Of a stretch of 36,600 nt of DNA, positions 1-8,597 are shown in pieces (the first letter of the stretch is position 1; every line of letters starts with the position of its first letter). The translations under genes were made by a program, and so were the position numbers. The notes beneath the pieces are model-generated. The model did no database searches. It was given only the letters and a program-made list of their open reading frames with translations, and was not told the DNA's origin. Source of the stretch: Actinomycetales bacterium (GTDB lineage: Bacteria > Actinomycetota > Actinomycetes > S36-B12). The stretch lies in NCBI GenBank assembly GCA_018970025.1, contig JAGWXF010000027.1, forward strand, positions 1 through 36,600, in the 5' to 3' direction.

Positions 1-34
1 GCGACGCTACGAGTCGAACTCGGCGCAGGGGAGG

Positions 35-433
35 TCAGCGGAGCAGCGTGACGACCTTCTGCGGTGTCAGGCGGACGACGACCCGGACATTCTCGGTGCC
101 ATCGTCCATGGTGTACCGCTCAGCTCCCGTGTACTGGCGGGCCAGCCGATCGATGAGCTCACGGCCACCCTCATCGGTCATCGTGGTGGTGCCGCGGACC
201 TCCACGTAGGAGTACGGGGCATCCCGCGGGTACAGCAGCAGGGTCGCCCGCGGATCCCGCTCGAGGTTGAGGTGCTTGCGGCGTCCCTTGACGGTGGACA
301 CCAGGATGTCATCGCCGTCTCGCTCCACCCAGACCACCGACAGGTGCGGCTGGCCATTGGGCAGGATCGTGGCGATGGTGGCGAATTCAGCGGCGTCGAA
401 CCACGGCTTGACCGAATCAGGCAACTGTGTCAT
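35..433 (-). CDS. PPOX-class flavin/F420-dependent oxidoreductase-like protein
   Basis: A 132-residue split-barrel protein of the pyridoxamine 5'-phosphate oxidase (PPOX) family. The pattern FATIATILPNGQPHLSVVWV followed by a KGRRKHLNLERDPRATLLLYP segment is typical of the small actinobacterial F420- or flavin-dependent reductases of this fold. These act in the cytoplasm on varied substrates, and the substrate here cannot be read from sequence. I use the ATG at 433; an in-frame ATG at 442 would add three residues (MCL). It is the last gene visible of a minus-strand run gltX-hypothetical-PPOX, starting 24 bp after the preceding gene ends. Family assignment is fairly sure; cofactor (F420, FMN or heme) is inference. 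Confidence 0.85.
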   Translation of the reverse strand: MTQLPDSVKPWFDAAEFATIATILPNGQPHLSVVWVERDGDDILVSTVKGRRKHLNLERDPRATLLLYPRDAPYSYVEVRGTTTMTDEGGRELIDRLARQYTGAERYTMDDGTENVRVVVRLTPQKVVTLLR

Positions 434-457
434 GAGGCACAAGGCTACGCGGGCGGC

Positions 458-1186
458 CTAGCGCTGGGCTGCGAGTGCGTTGATGCGGTCGACCAGGCTG
501 GCCGCGTACCCGGCTTCGCGCATCGAGATGGCCATCTCGATCTGCCAGCCGTCGCCGGTCAGCCGGACATAGGGCTCCATCCCCGACGCGCTGGTGCGGG
601 TGAACAGGTCCGCAAGCGAGTACGAGCGCAGGGCTCCGGGAGCCGATCCCATCGCCGGGCGATAGCCGAGGGCGGCCCGCGTCGATCCATCGACGAGGTG
701 CTCCTGCTCGCCGCGCACGATGCGATCGCTGTCGACGAAGACGTACGTGGAGCGGTCTCCCCGGCGATCCGGCGGCAGGAATCCGCCCATCCGCTCGCCA
801 AGCGTTGCCGTCGGCCATGAGCGCCACCCCGGGTCTGCCTCGATCGCCGGCCGAATGCGCTCCCACGCCTGCTCGCGCAGGGGGGCGACCATGACCTCGC
901 GCCGATCCTCCAGCCGAATGGTGAGCTCCTGTCGATCGAGGATGTCGATCCTGTTCCACAGCACCCGGACGGCCTGGTCGATGCCGGCCGACCAGGCCGG
1001 TGCGCGACGCGCGCGTCGGCCGTCCGCGCCGACGCCGACCCAGATGATCCGTCCCTGCGTGATGACCAGCCCCTGCCGGTGCTCGCATGGCACGACGATC
1101 GCTGGGTCAGTGCCGAGCAGTCCAGCTGGGATGCGTTCCAGGATCCGGGCCTCGGCTGCCGGACCTGACCCTCGGCCTGTCAGCAC
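458..1186 (-). CDS. Conserved-looking hypothetical protein downstream of gltX
   Basis: I do not recognise this protein. From the GTG at 1186 it is 242 residues with no signal peptide or membrane segment. A central stretch (GLVITQGRIIWVGVGADG, later LTIRLEDRREVMVAPL) alternates hydrophobic residues as in a beta-rich domain; a bacterial PH-like fold is possible but unproven. The reading frame stays open upstream to 1348 inside gltX, so the start is uncertain; 1186 lies 38 bp after the gltX stop and is the first plausible start outside it. Position between gltX and the PPOX gene on the same strand suggests co-transcription. Coding potential is supported by length and by the lack of a better frame here. 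Confidence 0.55.
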   Translation of the reverse strand: MLTGRGSGPAAEARILERIPAGLLGTDPAIVVPCEHRQGLVITQGRIIWVGVGADGRRARRAPAWSAGIDQAVRVLWNRIDILDRQELTIRLEDRREVMVAPLREQAWERIRPAIEADPGWRSWPTATLGERMGGFLPPDRRGDRSTYVFVDSDRIVRGEQEHLVDGSTRAALGYRPAMGSAPGALRSYSLADLFTRTSASGMEPYVRLTGDGWQIEMAISMREAGYAASLVDRINALAAQR

Positions 1187-1223
1187 GTGCCGACCGACCT
1201 GGGCCGCGAGAGCCGAGCCGATG

Positions 1224-2708
1224 TCATCGCCGGCTGGCCGCTTCCAGGCGCGCGATGCAGATGGCCCTGCCGAGGATCGCCATCGACTCGAACAGCGGGG
1301 GGGAGACGCGGCGGCCGGTGATCGCCACCCGAACCGGAGCGTAGGCAACCTTCGGCTTCAGGCCGAGGCCGTCGATGAGCGCCGCGCGGAGGGCATCCTG
1401 GATGGTCTCGGTGGTCCAGTCGTCGAGCGCCGAGAGCGATTCGATCGCAGCGCTCAGGGAGGGAATCGACTCTGGGACGAGGACGGCGTCGGCATCTGCC
1501 GGGTCGAGGGCGAATCGCTCCTGCGGGACCAGCAGGAAGGCGAGCATGCCCACCGCCTGGGTGAGGGTCTCCATCCGCTCCTGCACCAGCGGCACCGCCT
1601 GGGCCAGGACCTCCCGCTGCTCCTGGGTCGGCGGGTCCGCGATGACGTGGGCATCGACGAGGAAGGGGATGATCCGCTCGGTGATCTGCCCCACTGGCAG
1701 CGCCCTGATCCAGTCGCCGTTGATCGCCCGGCACTTCTTCAGGTCGAAGCGGGCCGGGTTCGGGCTCACCCGATCGAGGGTGAAGGCCGCGGCCATGGCA
1801 GCGATCCCGAAGAACTCCTCGTCGTCGCCCATCGACCAGCCCAGCAGCGCCAGGTAGTTCAGCAGGGCCTCCGGCAGGTAGCCCTCGTCCCGGTACATCT
1901 GCAGCGAGGACTCCGGATCCCGCTTGGACAGCTTGCGATTGCCCTCCCCCATCACATAGGGCAGGTGGCCGAAGCGCGGGGTGGTGCCGTCGCTGACGCC
2001 GATGGCATGCAGGGCTTCGTACAGCGCGATCTGGCGCGGGGTCGACGACAGCAGGTCCTCCCCACGCAGCACATGGGTGATGCGCATGAGCGCATCGTCG
2101 ACCGGGTTCACCAGCGTGTAGAGCGGCTCGCCATTGGCCCGCACCAGCACGTAGTCGGGCACGTGCTCCTTGGCGAAGGTGATCGGTCCGCGGACCAGGT
2201 CATCCCAGGTGAAGTCGCGATCGGGCATCCGGAAGCGGATCACCGGCTCGCGCCCGGCGGACTCGAAGCCGCGCGCCTGCGCGGCGCTCAGGTCGCGGCA
2301 GGCACCGTCGTACCCCGGCGTGCGGCCCTCCTGCCGGGCCCGCTCCCGCCGCTCCTCGAGCTCCTCCTGCGAGCAGTAGCAGCGATAGGCTTGACCGCCG
2401 TCGATCAATCGGCTCGCCACGTCGGCGTAGACGTCCAGCCGCTCGGACTGCCGGTACGGGCCATAGGGGCCGCCGACCTCCGGGCCCTCGTCCCAGTTCA
2501 GGCCCAGCCACCGAAGCGCCCCCAGCAGCGCCTGGTAGCTCTCCTCCGAATCCCGCGCACTGTCGGTGTCCTCGATCCGGAAGACGAACGTGCCCCCCGT
2601 ATGCCGTGCATAGGCCCAGTTGAACAGGGCCGTGCGCACCATGCCCACATGCGGATTGCCCGTGGGCGATGGGCAGAACCGAACGCGCACCGCACCGGTC
2701 TCAGCCAC
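1224..2708 (-). CDS. gltX: Glutamate--tRNA ligase
   Basis: Class I aminoacyl-tRNA synthetase of 494 residues that charges tRNA-Glu (and, where GatCAB is used, also tRNA-Gln). The HIGH-type signature reads PHVGM (residues 19-23) in the context [20 protein letters not shown], and the KMSKS-type loop is KLSKR (259-263). The catalytic Rossmann fold is followed by the alpha-helical anticodon-binding domain, and the length is normal. The GTG start at 2708 lies inside the end of the preceding FAH-family gene (8-bp overlap, GTGGCTGA), implying translational coupling. It sits in the minus-strand cluster downstream of leuB-ilvE-cimA, a neighbourhood common in actinobacteria. Confidence 0.97.
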   Translation of the reverse strand: MAETGAVRVRFCPSPTGNPHVGMVRTALFNWAYARHTGGTFVFRIEDTDSARDSEESYQALLGALRWLGLNWDEGPEVGGPYGPYRQSERLDVYADVASRLIDGGQAYRCYCSQEELEERRERARQEGRTPGYDGACRDLSAAQARGFESAGREPVIRFRMPDRDFTWDDLVRGPITFAKEHVPDYVLVRANGEPLYTLVNPVDDALMRITHVLRGEDLLSSTPRQIALYEALHAIGVSDGTTPRFGHLPYVMGEGNRKLSKRDPESSLQMYRDEGYLPEALLNYLALLGWSMGDDEEFFGIAAMAAAFTLDRVSPNPARFDLKKCRAINGDWIRALPVGQITERIIPFLVDAHVIADPPTQEQREVLAQAVPLVQERMETLTQAVGMLAFLLVPQERFALDPADADAVLVPESIPSLSAAIESLSALDDWTTETIQDALRAALIDGLGLKPKVAYAPVRVAITGRRVSPPLFESMAILGRAICIARLEAASRR

Positions 2709-3492
2709 GTTCCACCACCCGATTCGTCAGCGAGCCGATGCCGTCGATCGCGACCGTGACCGTGTCGCCCTCCCGCAACGGCCCGACCCCCGCGGGTGTT
2801 CCGGTCAGGATCACGTCACCTGGGACGAGGGTCATGACGGCGCTGACTGCCTCGACAAGCGCAGGGACGTCGAAGACCATCTGCGTCAGGTCGGCCTGCT
2901 GCCGCACGTCGCCGTTGACGGTGCATCGGATTGCCGCATCAGCCGGGCGGAAGTCCGTCTCGATCCACGGGCCGATCGGGCAGAAGGTGTCGAAGCCCTT
3001 GGCCCGGGTCCACTGCCCGTCGCGGCGCTGCAGGTCACGCGCAGTCACGTCATTGGCGCAGGTGTAGCCCCAGATGACGTCGTCGGCGGAGTGGGCTGGG
3101 ACGTCCCGGCACAGGCGCTTGATGACGACCGCGAGCTCGGCCTCGTGCTCGACGCTCTCCGACTGCCAGGGCAGCATGATCGACTCCCTCGGCCCGATCA
3201 CCGAGGTGCTCGGCTTCAGGAAGATCATCGGCTCCGCCGGCAGGTCATTGCCGAGCTCCTGGGCGTGGGCTGCGTAGTTCCGGCCGACCGCGAGGACCTT
3301 GCTCGGGATGACCGGCGCGAGCAGTCGGACGTCGGCCAGGGGCAGGACCCGGCCGTCGGGAACGAGGTCCCCGACGGGATGGCCGACGAGCAGGGCAATG
3401 ACGGTCTCGTCGGTGATCTCGCCGTCCGCACCGACGCCCTCGACCACCCCGTAGCTGACCTCTTCATCCACGGCGACCCGGCAGATGCGCAT
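2701..3492 (-). CDS. Fumarylacetoacetate hydrolase (FAH) family protein
   Basis: A 263-residue FAH-fold enzyme. The family cleaves or isomerises diketo-acid type compounds in a metal-dependent manner and includes acylpyruvases, oxaloacetate decarboxylases and HpcE-type isomerases. Visible hallmarks are [15 protein letters not shown], the acidic metal site around [11 protein letters not shown] (E117, E119) with D148 in [11 protein letters not shown], and [12 protein letters not shown] near 165. The N-terminal part (MRICRV...) is the usual short lead domain of the actinobacterial members. It overlaps gltX by 8 bp and follows cimA by 46 bp. Substrate cannot be decided; acylpyruvase or oxaloacetate decarboxylase activity is plausible from the family. 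The ATG at 3492 is the natural start. Confidence 0.88.
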   Translation of the reverse strand: MRICRVAVDEEVSYGVVEGVGADGEITDETVIALLVGHPVGDLVPDGRVLPLADVRLLAPVIPSKVLAVGRNYAAHAQELGNDLPAEPMIFLKPSTSVIGPRESIMLPWQSESVEHEAELAVVIKRLCRDVPAHSADDVIWGYTCANDVTARDLQRRDGQWTRAKGFDTFCPIGPWIETDFRPADAAIRCTVNGDVRQQADLTQMVFDVPALVEAVSAVMTLVPGDVILTGTPAGVGPLREGDTVTVAIDGIGSLTNRVVERG

Positions 3493-3538
3493 TGCGGCAC
3501 CCTACCGAGGACGATGCCTGCCTCACCGGTCCGTGGCG

Positions 3539-5131
3539 TCAGTCGCCCGGCTGGTCGTCCGACTCCGAGCGCAGGAGGCCGAAGCGGACGGCATCCTCCA
3601 GCGCCTGCCAGGACGCGGCAATCACGTTCTCGTGCACCCCGACCGTCGACCAGTCGCTGCGGCCGTTCGTGGTACCGACCAGCACCCGCGTCACCGCGGC
3701 GGTTCCCTCCCCAGCATCGAGGATGCGCACCTTGTAGTCGATGAGCTTCAGCCCCAGCAGCTCGGGGAAGATCTGCCGGACGGCGTAGCGCAAGGCGCGA
3801 TCGAGGGCATTCACCGGGCCGTTGCCCTCGGCCGTCGAGATGATCCGCTCCCCGGCTGCATGCACCTTGACGGTTGCCTCGCTCTTCACCGTGCCGTCCG
3901 CGAGCTGCTCGACGATCGTCCGCCAGGACTCGACCTCGAAGGACCGCTCAGCGCCGCCCTCGGCCAGCAGCAGCAGCTCGAAGGACGCGTCCGCCGCCTC
4001 GAAGGTCCATCCCCGGGCCTCGAGGTCCTTCACCCGCGTCACCACCCGGGTGATCAGGTCCGGGTCGGACGACAGGTCGTAGCCGAGCTCCTTGCCCTTG
4101 AGCTCGACCGATGCCCGGCCTGCCATCTCGGTGACCAGCACGGCCTGATCGTTGCCGACGATCGCCGGATCGATGTGGTTGTACAGGTCCGGGCTCACCT
4201 TCAGGGCACTGGCATGCAGGCCCGCCTTGTGGGCGAAGGAAGCCCAGCCCGCATAGGGCTGATGGGTGTTCGGCGCGATATTGGCGATCTCGGCCAGCTC
4301 GCGGGCGATGCGCGTGGTCTCGGCCAGGGCGCCTGGCGGCAGGCAGTCGATGCCGAGCTTGAGCTGCAGGTTCGGTACCACGACGAACAGATCGGCGTTG
4401 CCGGTGCGCTCCCCGTAGCCGTTCGCGGTGCACTGCACGTGCGTTGCGCCCGCCTGGACTGCCGTGACCGAGTTCGCGATCGCGCAGCCGGTGTCGTCCT
4501 GGCAGTGGATGCCGATACGCACGCCTGATCGGGCCGCGACATCGGAGACGACCTCCGCGATGCCCATCGGCAGCATCCCGCCGTTGGTATCGCACAGCAC
4601 CCCGACGCTAGCCCCGGCCTGCGCAGCCGCGACGAGCAGGCGCACCCCGTAGTCGCGATCGTGCCGGTACCCGTCGAAGAAGTGCTCCAGGTCGACGAAG
4701 ACCCGGCGGCCCTCGCCAACGAGGTATCGCACGGTGTCGACCACCATTGCCTCGTTCTCGGCCAGGGTCGTGCGCAGAGCCTCCACCACGTGCCGGACAT
4801 CGGACTTCGCGACCAGGGTGATGACCGGGGCCTGCGAGTCCAGCAATGCCTGCACCTGCGGATCCTCCTGCGCCCGGACCCCCGCCTTGCGAGTCGAGCC
4901 GAAGGCGACCAGCTGCGCATGGCGCAGCTGGAGCTCGTCGCGTGCACGCGCGAAGAATTCGGTGTCCTTGGGCATCGCGCCGGGCCAGCCGCCCTCGATG
5001 AAGCCGACCCCGTACTCGTCGAGCAGGCGAGCCACGGCCAGCTTGTCGTTCACCGAGTAGGAGATGCCCTCCCGCTGCGCCCCATCGCGCAGGGTGGTGT
5101 CGTAGACGTGGAATGCGTCCGGACGTGCCAT
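3539..5131 (-). CDS. cimA: Citramalate synthase (LeuA-like, CimA family)
   Basis: Condenses acetyl-CoA with pyruvate to (R)-citramalate, a threonine-independent entry to isoleucine. The protein is 530 residues: a TIM-barrel starting with VYDTTLRDGAQREG, a metal-site segment GIHCQDDTGCAIANS, the GYGERTGNADLF motif, and a C-terminal LeuA-type regulatory domain from about residue 395. The ATG at 5131 follows the strong Shine-Dalgarno GGGAGGAAG. The in-frame ATG at 5164 lies within the upstream terminator hairpin and is rejected. The usual HxH metal motif appears as HCQ, which deserves a check. A leader peptide with several Ile codons and a terminator lie immediately upstream, suggesting isoleucine attenuation. 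A 2-isopropylmalate or homocitrate synthase role is less likely because a separate leuA is present. Confidence 0.9.
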   Translation of the reverse strand: MARPDAFHVYDTTLRDGAQREGISYSVNDKLAVARLLDEYGVGFIEGGWPGAMPKDTEFFARARDELQLRHAQLVAFGSTRKAGVRAQEDPQVQALLDSQAPVITLVAKSDVRHVVEALRTTLAENEAMVVDTVRYLVGEGRRVFVDLEHFFDGYRHDRDYGVRLLVAAAQAGASVGVLCDTNGGMLPMGIAEVVSDVAARSGVRIGIHCQDDTGCAIANSVTAVQAGATHVQCTANGYGERTGNADLFVVVPNLQLKLGIDCLPPGALAETTRIARELAEIANIAPNTHQPYAGWASFAHKAGLHASALKVSPDLYNHIDPAIVGNDQAVLVTEMAGRASVELKGKELGYDLSSDPDLITRVVTRVKDLEARGWTFEAADASFELLLLAEGGAERSFEVESWRTIVEQLADGTVKSEATVKVHAAGERIISTAEGNGPVNALDRALRYAVRQIFPELLGLKLIDYKVRILDAGEGTAAVTRVLVGTTNGRSDWSTVGVHENVIAASWQALEDAVRFGLLRSESDDQPGD

Positions 5132-5148
5132 GTCTTCCTCCCGCAAGC

Positions 5149-5175
5149 AAAAAGCCCCTCGCATAGCGAAGGGCT
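5149..5175 (-). terminator. Intrinsic terminator in front of cimA (probable attenuator)
   Basis: On the minus strand a 10-bp stem (AGCCCTTCGC / GCGAGGGGCT, loop TAT, one U-G wobble) is followed by TTTTT. It ends 18 nt before the cimA start codon and so cannot be a terminator for cimA itself. It could end transcripts coming from leuB-ilvE or act as the terminator arm of a leader-peptide attenuator. Confidence 0.85.
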
Positions 5176-5198
5176 GCGCGTCGACGGGGTCGACGCGC
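5176..5198 (-). promoter_or_regulatory. Perfect 10-bp hairpin abutting the cimA terminator
   Basis: The arms GCGCGTCGAC and GTCGACGCGC with a 3-nt loop form a perfect stem that begins at the last base of the leader-peptide stop codon and ends at the base before the terminator stem. A ribosome finishing the leader peptide would cover it. I do not see an obvious mutually exclusive antiterminator, so its exact part in attenuation is inference. Confidence 0.6.
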
Positions 5199-5257
5199 TA
5201 GGTAATGATGCAGATGGACCAGGGATGCCCGGCTCCGCTCGTCATCATCGTGATCAC
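5198..5257 (-). CDS. Candidate Ile-rich leader peptide of cimA
   Basis: A 19-codon open frame reads MITMMTSGAGHPWSICIIT from a GTG at 5257, with AGGA seven nt upstream. ATGs at 5248 and 5245 are alternative starts but lack a well-spaced ribosome site. Three of the last five codons are isoleucine, and the stop codon touches the hairpin-terminator pair that precedes cimA. CimA serves isoleucine synthesis, so stalling at Ile codons when charged tRNA-Ile is scarce would fit classic attenuation. This is inferred from layout; no homologous leader was compared. Confidence 0.55.
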   Translation of the reverse strand: MITMMTSGAGHPWSICIIT

Positions 5258-5321
5258 GTGCGCATCCTGCCACATGTCCGCTCCCCCGAGGGCCGAGCCG
5301 GCCAAGCTGCTGGCCGGTCGC

Positions 5322-6443
5322 CTAGCAGATGGTGTGCAGCCAGTTGTGCCGGTCGGGGGCTGCGCCGGTCTGGATATCGAGCAGGGCCTGCCGCAGTCGC
5401 ATCGTCACCTCGCCGGTTCGTGCGCCGTTGACCTCCCACGACCCGCTCATCCGGGACTTGACCGAGCCGACTGGGGTGATCACCGCTGCAGTGCCGCAGG
5501 CGAAGACCTCGGTGATCTCGCCCGAGGCGCAGCCCTGCCGCCACTGCTCCACGCTGATGCGCCCCTCCTCGGCGAGGATCCCGAGGTCGGCGGCGACGGT
5601 CAGCAGCGATTCGCGGGTGATGCCGGGCAGCAGGGTGCCGGTCAGCGCAGGGGTGACCAGCCGGGCGGCGTCGCCGGAGCCGTACACGAAGTACAGGTTC
5701 ATGCCCCCCATCTCCTCGACCCAGGCGCGCTCGACTGCATCGAGCCACACGACCTGATCGCACCCATGCTGCGCAGCCTCGGCCTGGGCGACCAGGGAGG
5801 CCGCATAGTTGCCGCCGCACTTGGCCTCGCCCGTCCCGCCGGGTGCGGCCCGCACGTAGTCATCGGAGAGCCAGACACTGACCGGCTTGATCCCCTGCGG
5901 GAAGTACGCGCCCGCGGGCGAGGCGATCAGGTAGTACTCGTAGGCGTTCGCCGGCCGCACCCCGAGGCCGATCTCGGTCGCGATCATGAATGGCCGCAGG
6001 TACAGGGACTTCTGCGGGTCATCGGGCACCCAGGCGCGATCCTGGCGGACGAGGGCCTCGATGGAGCCGAGGAACAGCTCGCCGGGCACCTCCGCCATCG
6101 CCAGCCGTCGCGCCGATCGGGCGAAGCGGTCGGCGTTCTGCATGGGCCGGAAGCTCCTGATGGTGCCGTCGGCATGCCGGTACGCCTTGAGGCCCTCGAA
6201 GATCTCCTGGCCGTAGTGGAGCACCGCACTGGACGGATCCAGGGTGATCGGCCCGTAGGGCACCAGCACGGCGTCATGCCAGCCGGCATCAGCGCTCCAG
6301 CGCGCGCGAACCATGTGATCGGTGTGGAACCTGCCGAAGCCCGGATTGGCCAGGATCTCGGCGAGGACGTCAGGCGAGGTCGGCGATGTCGTGGGCTGCA
6401 GGTCGATCGGCCACAGGGCCGTTCCGCTCGCGGTGATGGTCAT
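5322..6443 (-). CDS. ilvE: Branched-chain amino acid aminotransferase
   Basis: Fold-type IV PLP enzyme that performs the last, reversible transamination of valine, leucine and isoleucine synthesis. From the ATG at 6443 it has 373 residues. Features are [11 protein letters not shown] near the N-terminus, [14 protein letters not shown], the PLP-lysine segment [12 protein letters not shown] (K208) and the cofactor-phosphate segment [13 protein letters not shown]. An in-frame GTG at 6452 is possible, but the GGGGAG ribosome site lies only 1 nt from it and at a workable distance from 6443. The gene follows leuB by 36 bp and precedes the cimA leader region, so the three genes form one biosynthetic unit interrupted by a terminator. 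Confidence 0.95.
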   Translation of the reverse strand: MTITASGTALWPIDLQPTTSPTSPDVLAEILANPGFGRFHTDHMVRARWSADAGWHDAVLVPYGPITLDPSSAVLHYGQEIFEGLKAYRHADGTIRSFRPMQNADRFARSARRLAMAEVPGELFLGSIEALVRQDRAWVPDDPQKSLYLRPFMIATEIGLGVRPANAYEYYLIASPAGAYFPQGIKPVSVWLSDDYVRAAPGGTGEAKCGGNYAASLVAQAEAAQHGCDQVVWLDAVERAWVEEMGGMNLYFVYGSGDAARLVTPALTGTLLPGITRESLLTVAADLGILAEEGRISVEQWRQGCASGEITEVFACGTAAVITPVGSVKSRMSGSWEVNGARTGEVTMRLRQALLDIQTGAAPDRHNWLHTIC

Positions 6444-6479
6444 CGTCCTCACGCTCCCCAGAGATGGTGCCGTCGCTGC

Positions 6480-7532
6480 CTAGGCCTGCTGCTGCGCGCC
6501 AGCGGCGAGGGCATCGCCGATCTGGCCGGTCGAGCGAACGGCCCGCCCGCGGCTGGCGAGGTCATCGGCCACCGCCTGCTCCACCCACGCGGCCGCCTGT
6601 GCCTGCCCCACGTGATCCAGCAGCATAGCCAGGGAGAGCACCGTTGCGGTGGGATCCGCCTTGCCCTGGCCCGCGATATCAGGGGCTGACCCGTGGACCG
6701 GCTCGAACATGCTGGGGTTGCTGCGGCTGGGATCGATGTTCCCGCTCGCGGCAAGGCCGATGCCACCGCCGATGGCGGCTCCGATATCCGTGAGGATGTC
6801 GCCGAAGAGGTTGTCGGTCACCACCACGTCGAAGCGCTCCGGGTTCGTGATGAAGAACATGGCCGCGGCATCGACATGGCAGTAGTCGGTTGCCACGGCC
6901 GGGTAATCGGCCGCGACCCGGTCGAAGGCACGCTGCCAGGTGCCGCCGGCGTTGACCAGCACGTTGGTCTTGTGGACCAGGGTCACCTTGTTTCGGCGGC
7001 GGGTCGCCCGCTCGAAGGCATCGCGGATGATCCGCTCGGCACCGTAGGCGGTGTTCATGCTCTCCTCGGTCGACACCTCGTGAGGCGTGCCCTGGCGCAG
7101 GACGCCCCCGGCGCCGACGTACGGGCCCTCCGTGCCCTCGCGGCACACGACGAAGTCGATCTCCTCCGGCCCCTTGCCGGCCAGCGGCCCACTCACTCCC
7201 GGGTACAGCTTCACCGGCCGCAGGTTCAGGTGGTGGTCCATCACGAAGCGCAGCGGCAGCAGCACGCCCCGCTCGAGAATCCCGGGCTTGACGGACGGGT
7301 CCCCGATCGCCCCGAGCATGATGGCGTCGTACCCGCGCAGCTCCTCGACGACCGGATCCGGCAGCAGCTCGCCGGTGGCGTTGTAGCGGCGAGCGCCGAG
7401 GTCGTACTCAGTGGAGTCGACGCTGATGCCCGCGGCAGGAGCGATCGCTTCGAGGACCTTCATCGCCTCGGCGACCACCTCGGTGCCGATGCCATCGCCG
7501 GGGATCAGGGCCAGGGAGAGCGTGCTGGGCAT
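6480..7532 (-). CDS. leuB: 3-Isopropylmalate dehydrogenase
   Basis: NAD-dependent oxidative decarboxylation of 3-isopropylmalate in leucine synthesis. The 350-residue protein starts [21 protein letters not shown] and contains the catalytic Lys/Asp region ([39 protein letters not shown]) and the NAD-binding segment [18 protein letters not shown]. The ATG at 7532 has no ribosome site; instead TAATGT sits 7 nt upstream, consistent with a leaderless transcript. It is the first gene of the leuB-ilvE-cimA minus-strand block and is divergent from a small membrane protein gene. Confidence 0.96.
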   Translation of the reverse strand: MPSTLSLALIPGDGIGTEVVAEAMKVLEAIAPAAGISVDSTEYDLGARRYNATGELLPDPVVEELRGYDAIMLGAIGDPSVKPGILERGVLLPLRFVMDHHLNLRPVKLYPGVSGPLAGKGPEEIDFVVCREGTEGPYVGAGGVLRQGTPHEVSTEESMNTAYGAERIIRDAFERATRRRNKVTLVHKTNVLVNAGGTWQRAFDRVAADYPAVATDYCHVDAAAMFFITNPERFDVVVTDNLFGDILTDIGAAIGGGIGLAASGNIDPSRSNPSMFEPVHGSAPDIAGQGKADPTATVLSLAMLLDHVGQAQAAAWVEQAVADDLASRGRAVRSTGQIGDALAAGAQQQA

Positions 7533-7539
7533 GCTGCGA

Positions 7540-7545
7540 ACATTA
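7540..7545 (-). promoter_or_regulatory. Leaderless -10 element of leuB
   Basis: TAATGT is placed 7 nt before the leuB ATG with no Shine-Dalgarno between, the spacing expected when transcription begins at or next to the start codon. The same arrangement recurs at vapB, serA, the tetR gene, the lacI gene and the dimethylformamidase-like gene. Confidence 0.6.
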
Positions 7546-7623
7546 GTCGGAAAGGATGCGACGCATCCCGTGGGCCGGGCGCCTCGGGCTGCATCAGGTG
7601 CCGGCGTCAGGGATGATCAGGGC

Positions 7624-7950
7624 ATGCTCCAGGATCCGTCGGCGGACACCACGCCAGGCCAGATCGCAGACACCACGCAGGCCGCCCCTCAGCTCGCCGA
7701 CCAGCCCACTCGCGGGCACCGCCGCTGGAGCGATCTGAGCCCAGCCCAGCAGCGGGCGATCATCGCCGCAGGGGTTGTCCAGGTGGCCCTCGCGGCGGCG
7801 GCCTGGACGGACCTCGCGCGCCGGCCTGCAGCCGGTGTGCGCGGGCCCAAGGCGGCCTGGGCTGCTGCCATCGCGGTCAACTTCGTCGGGCCGGTGGCCT
7901 ACTTCGCCTGGGGTCGTCGACCAGCGCTGCAGGACGCAACACCAGGCTGA
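7624..7950 (+). CDS. Small membrane protein with PLDc_N-like C-terminus
   Basis: A 108-residue protein with a polar N-terminus (about 35 residues rich in Thr/Gln/Ala) followed by two membrane helices (about 44-62 and 77-96). The pattern WTDLARRP, then PKAAWAAAIAVNFVGPVAYFAWGRR, resembles the phospholipase-D-like nuclease N-terminal (PLDc_N) module, which occurs as a free-standing small membrane protein in actinobacteria. Function of such proteins is unknown. The ATG at 7624 is preceded by CAGGG. The open frame extends further upstream over the leuB start, but that part is antisense to leuB and is not included. Divergent from leuB. Confidence 0.7.
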   Translation: MLQDPSADTTPGQIADTTQAAPQLADQPTRGHRRWSDLSPAQQRAIIAAGVVQVALAAAAWTDLARRPAAGVRGPKAAWAAAIAVNFVGPVAYFAWGRRPALQDATPG

Positions 7951-7955
7951 TCCCC

Positions 7956-8259
7956 TCAGAGCACGTGCACGATCCCGTCGCCGTGCCGGCCGAGCCGGCG
8001 GTCGAAGGTGACGAAGGTGGCACCGACATCGATCGCACCCGCCAGCAGGAAGGCGTCAGCGACGTCGTCCCCGCTGATCCCGTGGTCATGGCACAGCCGC
8101 CACATCACCGACAGGCGCCGACTCGATGGCGTGGCCAGCGATACTCCGCGGCATGCCGGCCGATCCTGCCGTCTGGAAGTAGGCACGTGCGGCCTGGTGC
8201 TGGGGCGACGCGGGGTTGACGGCATTGATCAGGACGTTGACGTCAGGGCAGGTCTGCAT
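7956..8259 (-). pseudogene. vapC: Broken VapC-type PIN-domain toxin
   Basis: Two pieces of a PIN ribonuclease lie in different frames. The N-terminal piece (from ATG 8259) begins MQTCPDVNVLINAVNP with the first catalytic Asp, then runs to a stop at 8086. The C-terminal piece ending at 7956 reads RLCHDHGISGDDVADAFLLA and GATFVTFDRRLGRH, holding the later acidic residues. Between them are only some 15 codons where VapC proteins normally have about 50, so an internal deletion has also shifted the frame. The antitoxin gene directly upstream on the same strand looks intact. Loss of toxin activity is inferred. Confidence 0.75.
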
Positions 8260-8500
8260 CAGCGGATGCCGCTCCATCCAGCAGGGCTCGAAGCGCAGAC
8301 CCATCGTTGACGTCTATCCCGGGCCGGAGCGACGCCAGCTCGGGGAGCACGGGCAGCGGGGTGGGCTCCAGGGCCCGGTAGCGATTGAGGACTTCGCGCA
8401 GGCCCTCTTCCACGAGCGAGGTGGCGGTCACCCGTCGCTCGGCCGCGAGGATCTTGACCTCGCGGTAGAGGGCATCGTCCAGATCCAGCGTCGTCCGCAC
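8243..8500 (-). CDS. vapB: VapB-type ribbon-helix-helix antitoxin
   Basis: An 85-residue protein starting MRTTLDLDDALYREVKILAAERR, the N-terminal ribbon-helix-helix DNA-binding motif of VapB antitoxins (first 45 residues), followed by a toxin-binding tail (LPVLPELASLRPGIDVNDGSALRALL). The family represses its own operon and neutralises the VapC RNase. The GTG start at 8500 has no ribosome site, but TAGCGT lies 6 nt upstream, so it is probably leaderless. It overlaps the start of the broken vapC by 17 bp. The antitoxin appears complete although its toxin is not, so it may now be only an orphan repressor. Confidence 0.8.
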   Translation of the reverse strand: MRTTLDLDDALYREVKILAAERRVTATSLVEEGLREVLNRYRALEPTPLPVLPELASLRPGIDVNDGSALRALLDGAASADADLP

Positions 8501-8506
8501 CCGTGG

Positions 8507-8512
8507 ACGCTA
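8507..8512 (-). promoter_or_regulatory. Leaderless -10 element of vapB
   Basis: TAGCGT sits 6 nt before the vapB GTG, with no Shine-Dalgarno between them. Confidence 0.5.
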
Positions 8513-8597
8513 GCAGATATGCATACGCTGATCTGCATCCATGTGATGGCTCGGACGGCGACTCCCGGGCCGACATCAGTCCAGCCTGATCGAGACG

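Noticed and set aside
720..2759. 679-residue plus-strand open frame opposite gltX
   Set aside because: It is antisense to a clear glutamyl-tRNA synthetase; long shadow frames are common in high-GC DNA and its composition (Arg/Gly/His-rich) is that of a shadow.
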